DNA of 64,000 nt from Diplonema japonicum (taxonomy: Eukaryota > Euglenozoa > Diplonemea > Diplonemida > Diplonemidae): positions 248,001-312,000 of the forward strand of contig OZ025716.1 in NCBI GenBank assembly GCA_964019335.1. The letters are read 5' to 3'. Positions 28,623 through 38,990 of this stretch are shown in pieces. The notes beneath the pieces are model-generated. The model was not told where the DNA came from. It worked only from the letters and a program-made list of their open reading frames with translations, and ran no database searches. Within the stretch, counting starts at the first letter, position 1. Every line of letters begins with the position of its first letter. Made by a program: the position numbers and the translations under genes.

Positions 28623-31600
28623 ATGACACCGCTCAAAACAATTGCAATCCTGTTGATGCTCACCACCTGTGTCATGGGAAAGCGACAGGAGGACCTCAGA
28701 AAATGCGTGTGTCACGACAGTGTAGCTGGCGCCCCGTGCGCAGGCCACAGCGACGGGTGCAAGGACTACGGTTTGAACGTGGGCATCGCGACGGCGATCC
28801 CAGTGGGGTTGTTCTTCATTCTGTTTTGGGGCTTGTGGTGTTTCGGCTGCATGAGGGGGTGCTGCCACTGGTGCGGCGACAGCAGACCAAGATCAGGCTG
28901 CTGCATGAAAGGAAGCAACCCCCACCAAGGCTATGCTGGACGAGAGGTCATACTCTTTCAAGCCGCAATGGCATTAACACTAGCAACCGCCATAGCAGTC
29001 GGAATCCCGTCCATAACTTCCAACGAAAAAATCACGAACGGCGTTAAGGGCTTCGGGGGCACGATTGAGCACTTCAGCAACGTAGTAATTCGTGCTGTGG
29101 ATGTTTTAGAACACGAATCTGCAAATCTCGTCGATCTCTCGCAGGCAAGCCGCGACTCGATTGCAACAGAGGCATCAAACACCCGTGACAACGTGAAGGA
29201 TATCACCGATTTCAAATCCGATATTTTTAAGTACGACCACGAGGATTTTCTCTCTCGGACCAAGGTTGTCCTAATTCTGATCGGGGTTTGTTTCTTGTGC
29301 TTCACACTGCTCGCTTTTGTCGCGCTCTTCAAAATGCACGGATGCCTTGCCTCCATCATCAACACTCTCATCATGACCGTCGGCTTTTGGATCGCAATTA
29401 TATCGAGCGCACATTATGGTCTCTCACTTGTATCTAATGATCTATGCGACGATTACCAAACGGTGTGATAATGGAATTTTTTTTTTTTTTTAACCATCTA
29501 CCAACGGACCATTTTTGCCCACAGGGGGTAAATTTTCAAAACTTTAAAAAAAAACTATTCTAGCGCAACGCCGGGGCTATATGCCCCCGGAAATGCCTCC
29601 AGATGTCCCAATTCTAGAGAGAGGGTGCCCACAGCAGGGCCCACCCCCACAACATTGTCAAAAATATCGTTCCCGAAGTGCTCGAGAGGGGGTACAAAAA
29701 ACAAGTCAAAACACATCGACTGTAAAATTCTATAAAAAGCTATTCAAGGCCTTCCTGACGCGGTTCGTACGTGCCCCAGGGCTGGGGGACTTCTTTTTTG
29801 ACCCCGAGAGGGGTTTCTGGGGGGTGGAATGCTTGCACCGCACGTTGTGCTACTTTTTCGGGGAAATGGTCCCAGAAGGTGCTGTCGCGGCGCATTGGGG
29901 TCTCCAGGCACTCGTTCTGTGTTTCGGGGCATGGTATTGGGGCAGCCTGCTCTGTAGTTGACTTTAGCTGTTGTTTGGGCAGCCTCCCTAGTAGCCCTTC
30001 GATGACTGCCTCTTGAAAGGTGTGAATCCACTGTCGTTCGTACTCAGGATGTTGGGGGGCAATGCTTCTTTCCAAACAAACCGGGCATTTGCCAGAGATT
30101 TATCTAACAAGTACGAAAATACTTTCAGGGGCCACTTCGAAGTCATAAGGGTGCGTTTATGGCGTTTTGTCACAGCGTCACCCAGCGTCGGTTCCGCCCA
30201 TTGCGGTGTTGTAAATATGCACTTGAGGGATGTCCTTTCTGGAGGGCCTCCGGCTTTCATTCTCTTTTGGCCGACACGCCAAATTTGACTTCACCAGAAC
30301 ATCCAACGTCGACAGAAAGCGCACAGGCTTGATGGCATGCCACGTTGTGGTGCAAAGGATGCTCACGTGCTGGTGGAACTGGGTGTCCCCACAGGGTGGG
30401 CGTCCTTGGGCTTGCGGACTCGCTTTGGGGCATCCGTGATCTCCGGGAGGCCTTTGCGATAGGTAGAAGTCAGCACGCTTGTTTGTTTCGCTGTGGAAAC
30501 ACAGATTTCCCAGAATAGTCAAAAAGCGGTCTCTTGACATGACGGTGGCGTACCCAGGGGTGTGGTTGAGAGGCGTGGAGCCAGTACGCCAGTAGTCAGA
30601 ATAATCTGGCATCCATCGACAAAAGGGCACCTAGGAAGGTATGCAGAGAAGCAGCATGGAGATCCAGGGAAACACCTTTTTTAGCCGCATTTGCCACATT
30701 GTTCGAAGTTATGACCCGAATAACGTTTGGGACGAGCATTTGGGAGAATTTTTGGTACGGCGTTGAGCCTCTGATGTCAAAACAGGGTCCACAAGGATTC
30801 CGATCTTCACGAAACTGGATGCCTTCCAACTGCTCCGGCTTTGTCGTCCAATCACCCTGCTGTGACTCGGAACCGGTCGAATTCGTATCAGAATCACTGT
30901 CTGTATCAAAATTGCATAATAGGGATGAGCCATCAGTGCTACCATCACTCATAATGTCCTCTTCCGGCCTCTTTCTGGGTGCCCTTTTTTGTAGTGATTT
31001 TTAAGGGTAAATTTGGGCTGGCGTTTTTTTTATTTTTTCATTTTTCCAAGGGCGGCCCTCCATGAGGGGGTTTGTCCTGCACTTTGAGTTTATTTTTTCA
31101 TTTTCTTGCAAAGTTAGGGCAGCATTTAGTTTATATTTTTCATATTTTCCGCGCAGGACCCCGGATGCGAGAAGTGGCCGGGCTGTATTGCATTGAAAGC
31201 CCTTTGCGCAAAAGATTTTTTTTCAAATCGTCTCTATAAAGACGCTCGTTGGTAGATGGTTAAAAAAAAAACAGTTGACTCAGAACCTCCTTTCCAAACT
31301 GGAGGACAAGCTCGGCTGCGACCCTTCTAAACCAGAAGGGATCAGCGAGGTCATCGCCCGCACAGAGGACGGCATGGCCGTGTTTGTAAACAGGGTTTGC
31401 CGTGATGTGGTCCCTCCGGTATTTATTTTTTTTTAAAAAAAAAAAATTCTTTTTTAGTTATGCGAAGCCCAGGGTTCGGTCCCAGCCTTGTTTGACTGTG
31501 TGTCAGTACCCTGCGCGGGGAACGGGAGTTTTCATGAATTTGGGCCGATGTTGGCTGACTCGAAAGTGTCAAGTGGTGCTGCGGCATATTCTGTAAACAG

Positions 31601-31964
31601 CACCGGTCTCGGGTCATGCGGGGTAAACTGTAGCATTTCGGATTGTGCCTCTCGTTGTGAACAGGGCAGTGATGTCAGGGAGTACGCGCAGAGTGCCGTG
31701 GGAAATTACACAACATATGGAAAAGCATTTACGGCTATCGAAAGGGAGGTGTATCCAGTTGCTACATGCTTGGTGCTGTCCAGTCTGCGAGATCAGGTTT
31801 ACTATCCTCTTTGTGATGATGTAGATGTGCCATTGACAGGGCTAGCGCGAATATTCCTTGCGTTTACTTGTCTTTTGTGGGTAGCTGCTTTGTTGATCAC
31901 TTTGGGTACGAAGAGGTTCGTTGACCCCCCATCAAAAAATAAGCTGAGCACCAGTGATTTTTAG
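28623..31964 (+). CDS. Tweety/prominin-like pentaspan membrane protein, three exons
   Basis: Exons 28623-29462, 31275-31418 and 31458-31964, all joined in phase 0, total about 496 aa. Exon 1 reads a signal peptide (1-19), a Cys-containing segment, membrane helices near 52-73 and 106-127, a long extracellular loop, and helices near 214-236 and 243-265. Exons 2 and 3 add a second extracellular loop with paired Cys and N-glycosylation sites, a fifth helix (LARIFLAFTCLLWVAALLI) and a short tail. Five helices with two large loops is the tweety/prominin layout. Without splicing, exon 1 would stop after six bases of intron (29466-29468). Exon 2 has no start of its own but an uninterrupted frame of 48 codons. 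Both introns are GT-AG. Family name is by topology only. Confidence 0.65.
29490..31263 (-). mobile_element. 1.77-kb piggyBac-like element inside an intron
   Basis: Perfect 17-base inverted ends: TTAACCATCTACCAACG at 29490-29506 and its reverse complement at 31247-31263, each including the TTAA target. The minus strand carries a broken transposase. The terminal sequence differs from the 8.5-kb and 15.7-kb family beyond TTAACCA, so this is another subfamily. Confidence 0.85.
29740..30952 (-). pseudogene. piggyBac-like transposase relic with internal deletion
   Basis: Read from 30952 downward: an acidic Ser/Asp-rich N-terminus and the start of the catalytic region (about 30952-30596), a frameshift, then SRDRFLTILGNLCFHSE (compare MQRDRFLRLQRSLHF in the 6.5-kb copy), then a jump to VRFLSTLD and YNTAMGGTDAG, which is the third Asp block. 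The first and second Asp blocks are missing between them. A tail in two further frames follows to 29740. It is inactive. Confidence 0.75.
31419..31457 (+). other. Intron 2, 39 bases, phase 0
   Basis: GTATTTATT, a T run, an A run and TTCTTTTTTAG. It separates VCRDVVPP from LCEAQGSV. Thirty-nine bases is very short for a spliceosomal intron. The T/A runs could fold on each other. Confidence 0.6.
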
Positions 31965-32834
31965 AGTTTTTTTTTTTTTTTTTTTATTTGTTGTGCGAAA
32001 TGGGAAGAAAAAGAAGAAGAAAAAAAAGAAAAAAAACAGTTCTAGTATCTAGTATTAGTTATTTCATGCTGAACGTGTTAATTTTCGGGGGGGGGGGGGT
32101 TTAATGACTTTTATTCTTTGAGGGTTTCACACCCTTTCCCTCCCCCAGCACGTACAAAACAACGGTTAGTTATTTTATTTTTATTTTTATTCATTTTGTT
32201 CACTTTTGATCAGAAGACGAAAGAAAAAAGGGGGGGGGGGGGGAGAAAGGGAATTAAAAAAAAAGAAAAAGAACGTTTTTTTATTCTTACAGTAGTTTTT
32301 CTCTCTCTCCCTCCCCCCCCCCCCCCCCCCCGGTTTAGTTTTTTTCTCTTTTCTTTTTTTCTAACCCGACAGAAAATGGGTTTTGTTGAGTGCAGCGTGA
32401 CTTCTCTCGACCCTTTCAAACTCGGCTCTCGTTACGTAGGTTCCTTTTTTTTTTTCACATCTGTCGCTTCTCTGCCACCTCTGCCCTCCACTATGCGTGC
32501 AATAATGTTTTGGTTTTTTTTTTTTTTTTAACACACTACTTTGCCTTTTCATCCAGAAAGAAAAGGGAAGCTCTTCCCCTCCCCCAACATCCTCTTCCTT
32601 TGTGAGTTTCTGTTTTTTTATCTATGTTTCTTTTTTTATTTTATTTTTATTTTTATTTTTTACAAAAAGAAGAAGTGGAGGAAAGCACCTCTCACTCACT
32701 CTTTTTTTTTTTTTTCTCATTTTTTTTTATTTATTCTGGAGGGGATCGTCCCAGCGTAGTCTGGCTTTGAAAGGGCTCTGCTTGAGCTGATGCCAAGCCA
32801 GTAGATTGATTGACCCCTCCCCCTTCTAAGAAAT

Positions 32835-32881
<47 letters not shown>

Positions 32882-33574
32882 CCCGGTAGTCTCAATACTA
32901 CTTTGTAAGTTTTGCGAAAAAGAACGGAGAAAAAAAAAAAAAGATTTACCTGAAGTGTTTCTAGGGGACTTTCAACCCGTCTTTTTTATATGTATAAATA
33001 ATAGAGACAAGGGGGGCGTCCATGACAGGAACCTCCTTTTTCTCGTCTCTTTATATTTGTTCACTACACTTGACTGACCCCCGGAAAAACCTTAAGTGAT
33101 TTTTTTTTTTCTTTTTCCTTTTTTTTTTTTTTTTTTCCTTCTATATTCTTTTGCAAGAAAAAAAGAGATTTTGAGGGGTGGAAAAAAAAAAAAAGAAACC
33201 TTTCTTCCCCCTTCCCCAGCAGAGTTGGTTTTTTCTTCTTTTTTTCTTTTCTTTTCTTTTCTGGGACTATATTACCCATGAAATATCCCTTGGTAGAAGT
33301 CTGAGTTCAGCAAGTTTTCGTTGTTGGGGAAAAAAGAAAAGCCACACTCTTTCTCCTCCTTTATATCCATTCATGCGATTTCTTTTTTTTTTTTTTTTTT
33401 TTTTTTACCATTCTTTGTTTAGCTTTTGTTTTTTGAGGGCTGAAAGCTAATTGATGGCAGGCGTAAGGTGAGGTTACTCTCAAAAAAAATTTTTTTTTTG
33501 CTTTTTTGTTATGATACGACTAAAAAAAAACCCCCCAAAAAAAAAGAGAAAAAAAAAAAAAAAAAAGAAAGAAA
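31965..33574. other. 1.6-kb homopolymer-rich spacer
   Basis: Contains a 44-base T run (32838-32881) and G or C runs of 10 or more. A possible mini-ORF starts at 32376 directly after an acceptor-like CTAACCCGACAG, reading about 20 ordinary residues before T-run-coded Phe; it could be a first exon but I cannot support a product. Confidence 0.45.
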
Positions 33575-33892
33575 ATGCAAACAAGTAGCATAGGCATGAT
33601 CCCACTGAATGTTATAATGGGTCTCGCAACAGGGTTCAGCATGGGGTCTCTAGTGGGGTACCACGCAAGGTGGTACGTGGCCATACCTGTAACCCTGTGT
33701 TCTTTCAGGGTGGCGCGACACGCAAGGCCCCAACAGGGCCGCCACTCTACCAAACGTGACGTGTCCAATGCGGCAGTGTGGTCGTCCTTCTCAGTAGGCG
33801 TATTCTGCATATGGGCCACACGCGCTTTAGCCAAGGCACCGAAGGCACTTGGCTCGTCAATCCTGAGCATTGTACGGAAAATTACCGGGTGA
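33575..33892 (+). CDS. Small membrane protein, 105 aa, function unknown
   Basis: ATG after an A-rich leader (aaagaaagaaa). One hydrophobic segment lies at about residues 5-45 with Gly and Ser, and a second at about 66-83 (AVWSSFSVGVFCIWATRAL), separated by a basic stretch. The basic, small two-helix layout would suit an organelle inner-membrane subunit, but this is a guess. The stop codon sits inside GTGAGT, a perfect 5' splice-site consensus; the protein might therefore continue in another exon, although joining to the next gene's CACAG at 34001-34005 does not keep its frame. Confidence 0.5.
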   Translation: MQTSSIGMIPLNVIMGLATGFSMGSLVGYHARWYVAIPVTLCSFRVARHARPQQGRHSTKRDVSNAAVWSSFSVGVFCIWATRALAKAPKALGSSILSIVRKITG

Positions 33893-33991
33893 GTTTACTT
33901 TTTTTTATTTTTTTTTTATTTTTTTCAAAAAAAAAAAAAAAAAAAAAAAAAAACCCAACAGTATTTTTTTTTTTTTTTTTTTTTTTTTTTC

Positions 33992-35779
33992 ATGGGTTTC
34001 GCACAGATATGGAGACCGATACAAGAACTGCTGTCCACAATATTCGAGAGTCCTGGTGATACCCCGTTGGAAGCCACACGCAAGATGACATTTGGACCGC
34101 TTCTCGTGTCTGTTCTGGTGGTCAGCACTATTTTTCTATTTATCACATGGGAGATACACGACACAGGGTTTATGCTGACAGGCCTTGTCTTCTTTTGCCT
34201 AATAGCTGCGCTGGTCTTGCTGGTGTGGATGAAACGCGGGCCCGTAAAGGGCAGCTTTGTTGCCACAAGCTCAGCGTTGATGTTCCTCGCGATATGGGTA
34301 GCAGACTTTATAGGCTCACTAGGGATGTTTACAAGGGTGTGGCCGGCAAGTGTCATTCTCCTAGATGCGCTGCTCGTTTCGCAGGCTAACGAGCGTATCG
34401 GGTATACGGTCCTCGCGTTATTATCAATTTGGCTTCTTGTTGATTCTTTCGAGCATTCTTATCGGGCGGGTTTGTACAGCAACGAGGTCCTGCTCTTCAA
34501 GTATGAAGACAGAGGAAATTGTTCTTGCGACGAACCGCCATGCGCGATCGGAGTAGCTTGGGGTTTCATAAACCTTGTCATTTACTACATTGTGATGTAT
34601 CTAGACTATTACTTCACACGGCGGTTTGCAACAACGATGTTCAGACAGCAGGAGGAGATGGAGAATACAGCGAAGCTTGCGAATAATGTCGCTGGGCATC
34701 TTGCAGCGTTCGACTTGCAGCAGGCTTCTGAGGTGTTGATGGAGGCGAAGGACGCCGGTTCCTTGCCGCTTGACATGATAGTCGCTTTTGATTCAATTGT
34801 CGAACATCTCTCAGCGTATAGACCGTTTCTCCCAGAAGCGCTCTTCCCCAACGCTCCAAGATCTTCACGGGACCCGTCCATCAATATGCAATATTGCGAT
34901 GAGACCCGATCTGAATCGATTGTCTCTCACTCTCAAAGCAGGCGTTTTATAGATATAAGAAGCGAACCTTGCGACAACAGTACGATAGACAGTGCGGGGA
35001 AGATCACCGTGAACCCCATGAAAATAGGGCTGTCCGTGAAACGAATAAGCGTTGCCATGCTGAACTTCAGGGGTTTCAACAAACAGGTACACGAAATGTT
35101 TGATTCTCGTGATGTAGCGCAGCACATGTCTGAACTTCTCAGCAACATTACATCATCGATAGGCCTTGGAAGGGTCGATCGTTTCAACGGCGACAGAGTT
35201 ATGATCTCGTGGAATGCTTCAGCGGTGTGCAGGCATCATGTTGAGTGCGCGTGTGAAGGTGCGACAACTCTTCGAAAATCCTTGATTTTCGGCGGGATCC
35301 CTCTTGGGATCGGTGTGGCGTCTGGCGACGCATTTGTCGGCAATGTTGGTTCCGATGTCATCCGTTCTTTCAACATAATTGGGTATGTTGTGACGGGTGC
35401 CGCATATTTATGCAATGTTGCGTCATTCCATGCTGAACAAATCCCTGTCATCCTTGCCTGGAACTGCCGGGCCAGCGACTGCCACAACCGAACCAATACA
35501 GTAGGGTTTGTTACGTTCCAAGCAACGCCTTGTCCGGTCGTTGAAATCACCGAGGAAGAGAGGCCGCGGGAAGAGTGGATGTACGAGCTAGCAGCGTCCG
35601 AAAATGAATGGGAGCTTGCCACCCGGGCCTTCATGGATGACCCGGTTGTTAAAAACACATCGGTTCTCCGAGACGCAGCTCCAGAGGCGAGATCGTGGAC
35701 GTACCTCAGCAAGGTCGTCGCGGCCCTGCACGGTCCCGACGATACCTTCCTTGCGATGTTTAGATTGAGTGAGTTTTAA
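33992..35779 (+). CDS. Cyclase-family membrane protein lacking the catalytic cyclase domain
   Basis: 595 aa. Residues 1-285 align without gaps with the adenylate cyclase at 8582: six membrane helices, a Cys pair (CSCDEPPC against CSKPPC) and the hinge YRPFLPEALF (276-285). The catalytic cyclase domain of that protein (about 305-465) is absent. After a 65-residue linker the protein goes straight to the degenerate cyclase-like domain (about 350-510) with NGDRVMISWNA and HVECAC. Its metal position 1 is Asn (LNFRGFN) and the transition-state Asn/Arg pair is not kept, so it should not make cAMP. It could pair with or sequester the active paralogue. The ATG directly follows a T run; a later in-frame Met is residue 32. 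Confidence 0.78.
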   Translation: MGFAQIWRPIQELLSTIFESPGDTPLEATRKMTFGPLLVSVLVVSTIFLFITWEIHDTGFMLTGLVFFCLIAALVLLVWMKRGPVKGSFVATSSALMFLAIWVADFIGSLGMFTRVWPASVILLDALLVSQANERIGYTVLALLSIWLLVDSFEHSYRAGLYSNEVLLFKYEDRGNCSCDEPPCAIGVAWGFINLVIYYIVMYLDYYFTRRFATTMFRQQEEMENTAKLANNVAGHLAAFDLQQASEVLMEAKDAGSLPLDMIVAFDSIVEHLSAYRPFLPEALFPNAPRSSRDPSINMQYCDETRSESIVSHSQSRRFIDIRSEPCDNSTIDSAGKITVNPMKIGLSVKRISVAMLNFRGFNKQVHEMFDSRDVAQHMSELLSNITSSIGLGRVDRFNGDRVMISWNASAVCRHHVECACEGATTLRKSLIFGGIPLGIGVASGDAFVGNVGSDVIRSFNIIGYVVTGAAYLCNVASFHAEQIPVILAWNCRASDCHNRTNTVGFVTFQATPCPVVEITEEERPREEWMYELAASENEWELATRAFMDDPVVKNTSVLRDAAPEARSWTYLSKVVAALHGPDDTFLAMFRLSEF

Positions 35780-35821
35780 AAAAAAGAAAATACAATGACC
35801 CTCGCCTTCCGGCAGCGGGCT

Positions 35822-35855
35822 TCTTCTTTTTTCTTTTTTTTTTCTTGTATTCTAG
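35822..35855 (+). promoter_or_regulatory. Candidate trans-splice acceptor for the FAD monooxygenase gene
   Basis: T/C tract ending TATTCTAG, AG at 35854-35855, giving a 15-base leader to the ATG at 35871. This is one of the clearest acceptors in the window. Confidence 0.6.
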
Positions 35856-35870
35856 GGTCGCGCAAAGAAA

Positions 35871-37061
35871 ATGAAAGTAGCGGTGATCGGTGGTGGCATC
35901 AGTGGGAACGCAATCGCCCAAGGGCTGAAAGGAGTGTGCGATGTAACTGTTTACGAAGCCGACACGGGGCCAGATGTACGGGAACAGGGGTACAGCATCA
36001 CTATACAACAGAAAGGAAGATCAGCCCTGAAGGAGCTGGGCGTAAAAAGACTGGTACAAGACACAGGCGCAAAGGCAATGCTCCACCCGCAAGTCATCAT
36101 CCGAGGAGACGGCACAGTCGCGGTGTCACACGGGGACTCGAAGCGACGCCCCGGAAAGGACACAAACGTGTACCTCCCGAGACAAAAACTCCGGAAGTTT
36201 CTTTCAACAGGCGTCACCACCGAATGGGGCTCCGCATTGGAAAAGATCGACGCGAAAGGGCGACTCTTCTTTAAAGACAAACGCGAACCAGTCACCCCTG
36301 ACCTCGTCATCGCATGCGACGGTTCACGATCCACCGTGAGAGGACTGATATCCAGCGAAACCCACTTAGAATACCTCGGCGTTTTCTCAATATGCGGTGT
36401 AGCAAGACGCCCCAAGGAACCTAACGTTCTCAGCAGAGACGGGAGCGTGCAAATCCTGCAAGACGAAGTCCGACTATTCACGAAACCGTTTGAGGGCGGG
36501 ACACATATAATGTGGCAGCTGACGTTTAAATCTGACGAGGACGACGCACGGAAATCATCGACTAAGGTTGGGGAAGGCCTCTCTGACAGGAAGCAAAAGT
36601 GTTTAACCACTGCCTTGAGTATGACAAGTTCATGGTCCACAGAGATAACACATGTTCTGCAGAGCACACCAGTCGAAACGATCCGCGGCGGGGCGATGTA
36701 TGACATTTCAACACTGCAATGCAAGAGGCTCATGCAGTGCGTGCCAAGAGGAATCGTGTTTGTAGGTGACTCTGTCCATCCTATGTCCCCGTTCAAGGGG
36801 CAAGGGGCCAACACTGCCTTGCAGGATGCAGCGCTGGTAGTAGGCATGATCAAGGCGTGTCGTGGCGACGCTGATGCGCTGCACAAGCAAGTCACTCTTT
36901 ACCACCAAGCTCTCCCTGGCAGAGTCTCCCATGCTGTGGCGGGTTCCCGCAGGAACGTGTGTTTTTTACACAGTCCGGAAGCGGCGGATGACGATGCCCT
37001 GAAATCCTTTCTCACGGCTCCTAAGGAGTCCTGGCTTGGAAAGGCTTTGAATTCTTTTTGA
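35871..37061 (+). CDS. FAD-dependent monooxygenase (PHBH/UbiH-like fold)
   Basis: 396 aa, a group A flavoprotein monooxygenase. The Rossmann FAD motif is GGGISG at residues 7-12 directly after the start. The DG motif is ACDGSRSTVR (148-157), and the second FAD motif is VGDSVHPMSPFKGQGAN (298-314). All three are intact, so FAD and NAD(P)H-dependent hydroxylation of a small aromatic or hydrophobic substrate is expected. No signal or membrane segment; probably cytosolic. The substrate cannot be told. It could resemble bacterial-type enzymes, and lateral origin could be tested by phylogeny. Confidence 0.85.
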   Translation: MKVAVIGGGISGNAIAQGLKGVCDVTVYEADTGPDVREQGYSITIQQKGRSALKELGVKRLVQDTGAKAMLHPQVIIRGDGTVAVSHGDSKRRPGKDTNVYLPRQKLRKFLSTGVTTEWGSALEKIDAKGRLFFKDKREPVTPDLVIACDGSRSTVRGLISSETHLEYLGVFSICGVARRPKEPNVLSRDGSVQILQDEVRLFTKPFEGGTHIMWQLTFKSDEDDARKSSTKVGEGLSDRKQKCLTTALSMTSSWSTEITHVLQSTPVETIRGGAMYDISTLQCKRLMQCVPRGIVFVGDSVHPMSPFKGQGANTALQDAALVVGMIKACRGDADALHKQVTLYHQALPGRVSHAVAGSRRNVCFLHSPEAADDDALKSFLTAPKESWLGKALNSF

Positions 37062-37100
37062 AAAAAATGGGAGATACCAATTTTGGTTTCGGCCGCCTGT

Positions 37101-37134
<34 letters not shown>

Positions 37135-37288
37135 GTCATGTCTATTTTCATCTTTTTCACAGTGAAACCCGTTTTTTTCGCGACGTTGTCCTTTCTATCC
37201 CCTTTATACGTGCGAAACCCCCCCCCTTTTTTTTTTTAAATGTCTAGTTTCTTATTTTTTAAAGAGGAAAAAAAAAAAAAAAAAAAAA
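37062..37288. other. Spacer with 30-base T run
   Basis: T run at about 37103-37133, a C/T stretch, then an A run of about 23 ending at the next ATG. No gene. Confidence 0.5.
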
Positions 37289-38488
37289 ATGATGATGTCA
37301 GATGACGAAAGCGATCGAATGCGCGAAGCGCTGAAGCGGCTCGGGATCGAGAACAGGTTGCTCAAGGGGGACAGGGAGGACTGGAAGCGGGCCCGCGAGC
37401 ACCTGGAAACGGAGGTGCACAGCCTGAAGATGGAGAAAATGGTTCAGGAACAGAACATGGAGGAGCACGCGAACAAGTTTCACGAGATGGCGGCAAAACA
37501 ACAATACTACCTAAACATGCTTCAAGAAAAGACCAGAGAACTAGAGGAAAAAGAAGGAACAGTCAAGATACTAGAAACACAACTAAACGAGAAGAACACG
37601 CTTATAAAAACAATGGAAAAATCGTCCAAGGAAACGGCAACCCAAATGGCAAAGGAAATGGAAGCGCTGAACAAACGGCTTATAAACATGGAAGAGAAAG
37701 CCGAGACAGTTCCGGAACCCGTTCATCCCGTACAACGACAACAACCAGCTCCGAACACATCAGTATTGCAATACAAAGGAAAGCTCACCGCGACGAACCG
37801 AAAACTCATCGTCTCTGGCTCGGACGGAACCGTCTCTTTCTACGACGTGAAAACCTCAAGCATGGAATTTCTCTCAAAAATCAAGGTTGGCTCGAAATCA
37901 ATAGGCGCAAGTATATTCGGCCCCACCGTGTATGTTCTTTCTGACGGTATTGTGAAAGTTATCGATGTGACAGACATTAACAACCCCACGGCGGGACCGA
38001 AAACCCAAGGTGCCGTATTTGGAAAGTCGGTAACCGGTCTGTTGGTGACGGCAACGCATTATTACGTTGCTTCTAGAGAAGGATTGCGGATATTATCGGT
38101 GCCTTCCGGGAAAAGCAAAACCGTGCCTGTTCTGATGTCCCGTAGTAAGGAGGTCAACTTAACAGATTTGAAAATGCACGAGTCGCTTCTTTATGCTGCG
38201 TCAGGGGAGATCATCGTTGTTTTCGATGTTGTTGATGTCAAACAGCCAACGGTCGTGAGAAGGTTGGACCTTGGGTGTCCGTTCTCGGGGTTTGCTATTG
38301 TTGGTGGAAACGCTTTCGTCTGCACCGCGTCTTCGCTCAAAACCATCGATGCAACGACAGGAAAACTCCTGATGGAACAGAAGCCGAGTTCGGTGATCGA
38401 TGTCGATGTTAAAAACAACACGGTTTACTTCATGCAGAGCGACAAGGGCGGATACTCAATTAAGAACACGAAGCTTACAACAGAGTGA
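37289..38488 (+). CDS. Coiled-coil + beta-propeller-like protein
   Basis: 399 aa; three Met codons at the start, the first touching an A run. Residues about 8-140 form a long charged coiled coil (heptads such as LETEVHSLKMEKMVQEQ). After a Pro/Gln linker, residues about 160-399 make repeated short strands (KLIVSGSDGTVSFYDV, VYVLSDGIVKVIDV, HYYVASREGLRILSV, LYAASGEIIVVFDV) as in WD40 or LVIVD propellers. No membrane segment. Such proteins usually scaffold complexes; partner unknown. Confidence 0.7.
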   Translation: MMMSDDESDRMREALKRLGIENRLLKGDREDWKRAREHLETEVHSLKMEKMVQEQNMEEHANKFHEMAAKQQYYLNMLQEKTRELEEKEGTVKILETQLNEKNTLIKTMEKSSKETATQMAKEMEALNKRLINMEEKAETVPEPVHPVQRQQPAPNTSVLQYKGKLTATNRKLIVSGSDGTVSFYDVKTSSMEFLSKIKVGSKSIGASIFGPTVYVLSDGIVKVIDVTDINNPTAGPKTQGAVFGKSVTGLLVTATHYYVASREGLRILSVPSGKSKTVPVLMSRSKEVNLTDLKMHESLLYAASGEIIVVFDVVDVKQPTVVRRLDLGCPFSGFAIVGGNAFVCTASSLKTIDATTGKLLMEQKPSSVIDVDVKNNTVYFMQSDKGGYSIKNTKLTTE

Positions 38489-38793
38489 GAAAAAGGGAAA
38501 AAGAAGAAGAAAAAAAAAAGTGTTTTTTTAATGGGGGGGGGTGATGCTGCCAAATGAAATCCCGAAAAAACCCCAATTGTGGACACTTTTAAAGTACCTG
38601 CCTTACCTGACCCCCCCCCCCCCCCCCCCTTCCGGATCTAAATCTTGATTCGGTCTTATCTGCTCAGGGTTTCTACCTCCCCCCGGCACGTAACTGCTAG
38701 TTCTTCTTTTTCTTTTTTAATTATCCACCAATCTGCCCAGCATTATGCAGCATTTTGTAAGAAGCAATCCCGGCTCCATCTTTTTTCTTGCCT

Positions 38794-38831
<38 letters not shown>

Positions 38832-38934
38832 ATTATTTTTGCTGAAGAAAAAGTATTGTTGTGGGTGTTGCTTTTTCTTTCGACAAGATCTGCGGTCTAA
38901 AAATACCCTTTTTAAAAGGAAAAAAAAAAAACAG

Positions 38935-38990
38935 GGGAAAAAAAAACTAGTTCGGCGCTTTTTCATTTATTTGTGCACACGAGCGAGGGG
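38935..38990 (+). repeat. Dispersed repeat, second copy at 45941-45990
   Basis: Shared order: A run, CTAGTTCGGCGCTT or CTAGTTTGGCGCTT, about 10 T-rich bases, TTTGTGCAC, ACGAGCG. No coding potential. Confidence 0.5.

Larger units (their letters stand above)
29463..31274 (+). other. Intron 1 of the tweety/prominin-like gene, containing a transposon
   Basis: GT at 29463-29464 and AG at 31273-31274, phase 0. Removing the element 29490-31263 together with one TTAA leaves an intron of about 40 bases made of GTGTGATAATGG, a T run, an A run and CAG, much like intron 2. Confidence 0.65.

Noticed and set aside
33884-34010. Cis-splicing of the 33575 gene to the cyclase-like gene through GTGAGT...CACAG
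   Set aside because: The joined frame does not match the cyclase-like reading frame.
35951-36895. 314-residue minus-strand frame
   Set aside because: Antisense of the FAD monooxygenase, whose three cofactor motifs are clearly on +.
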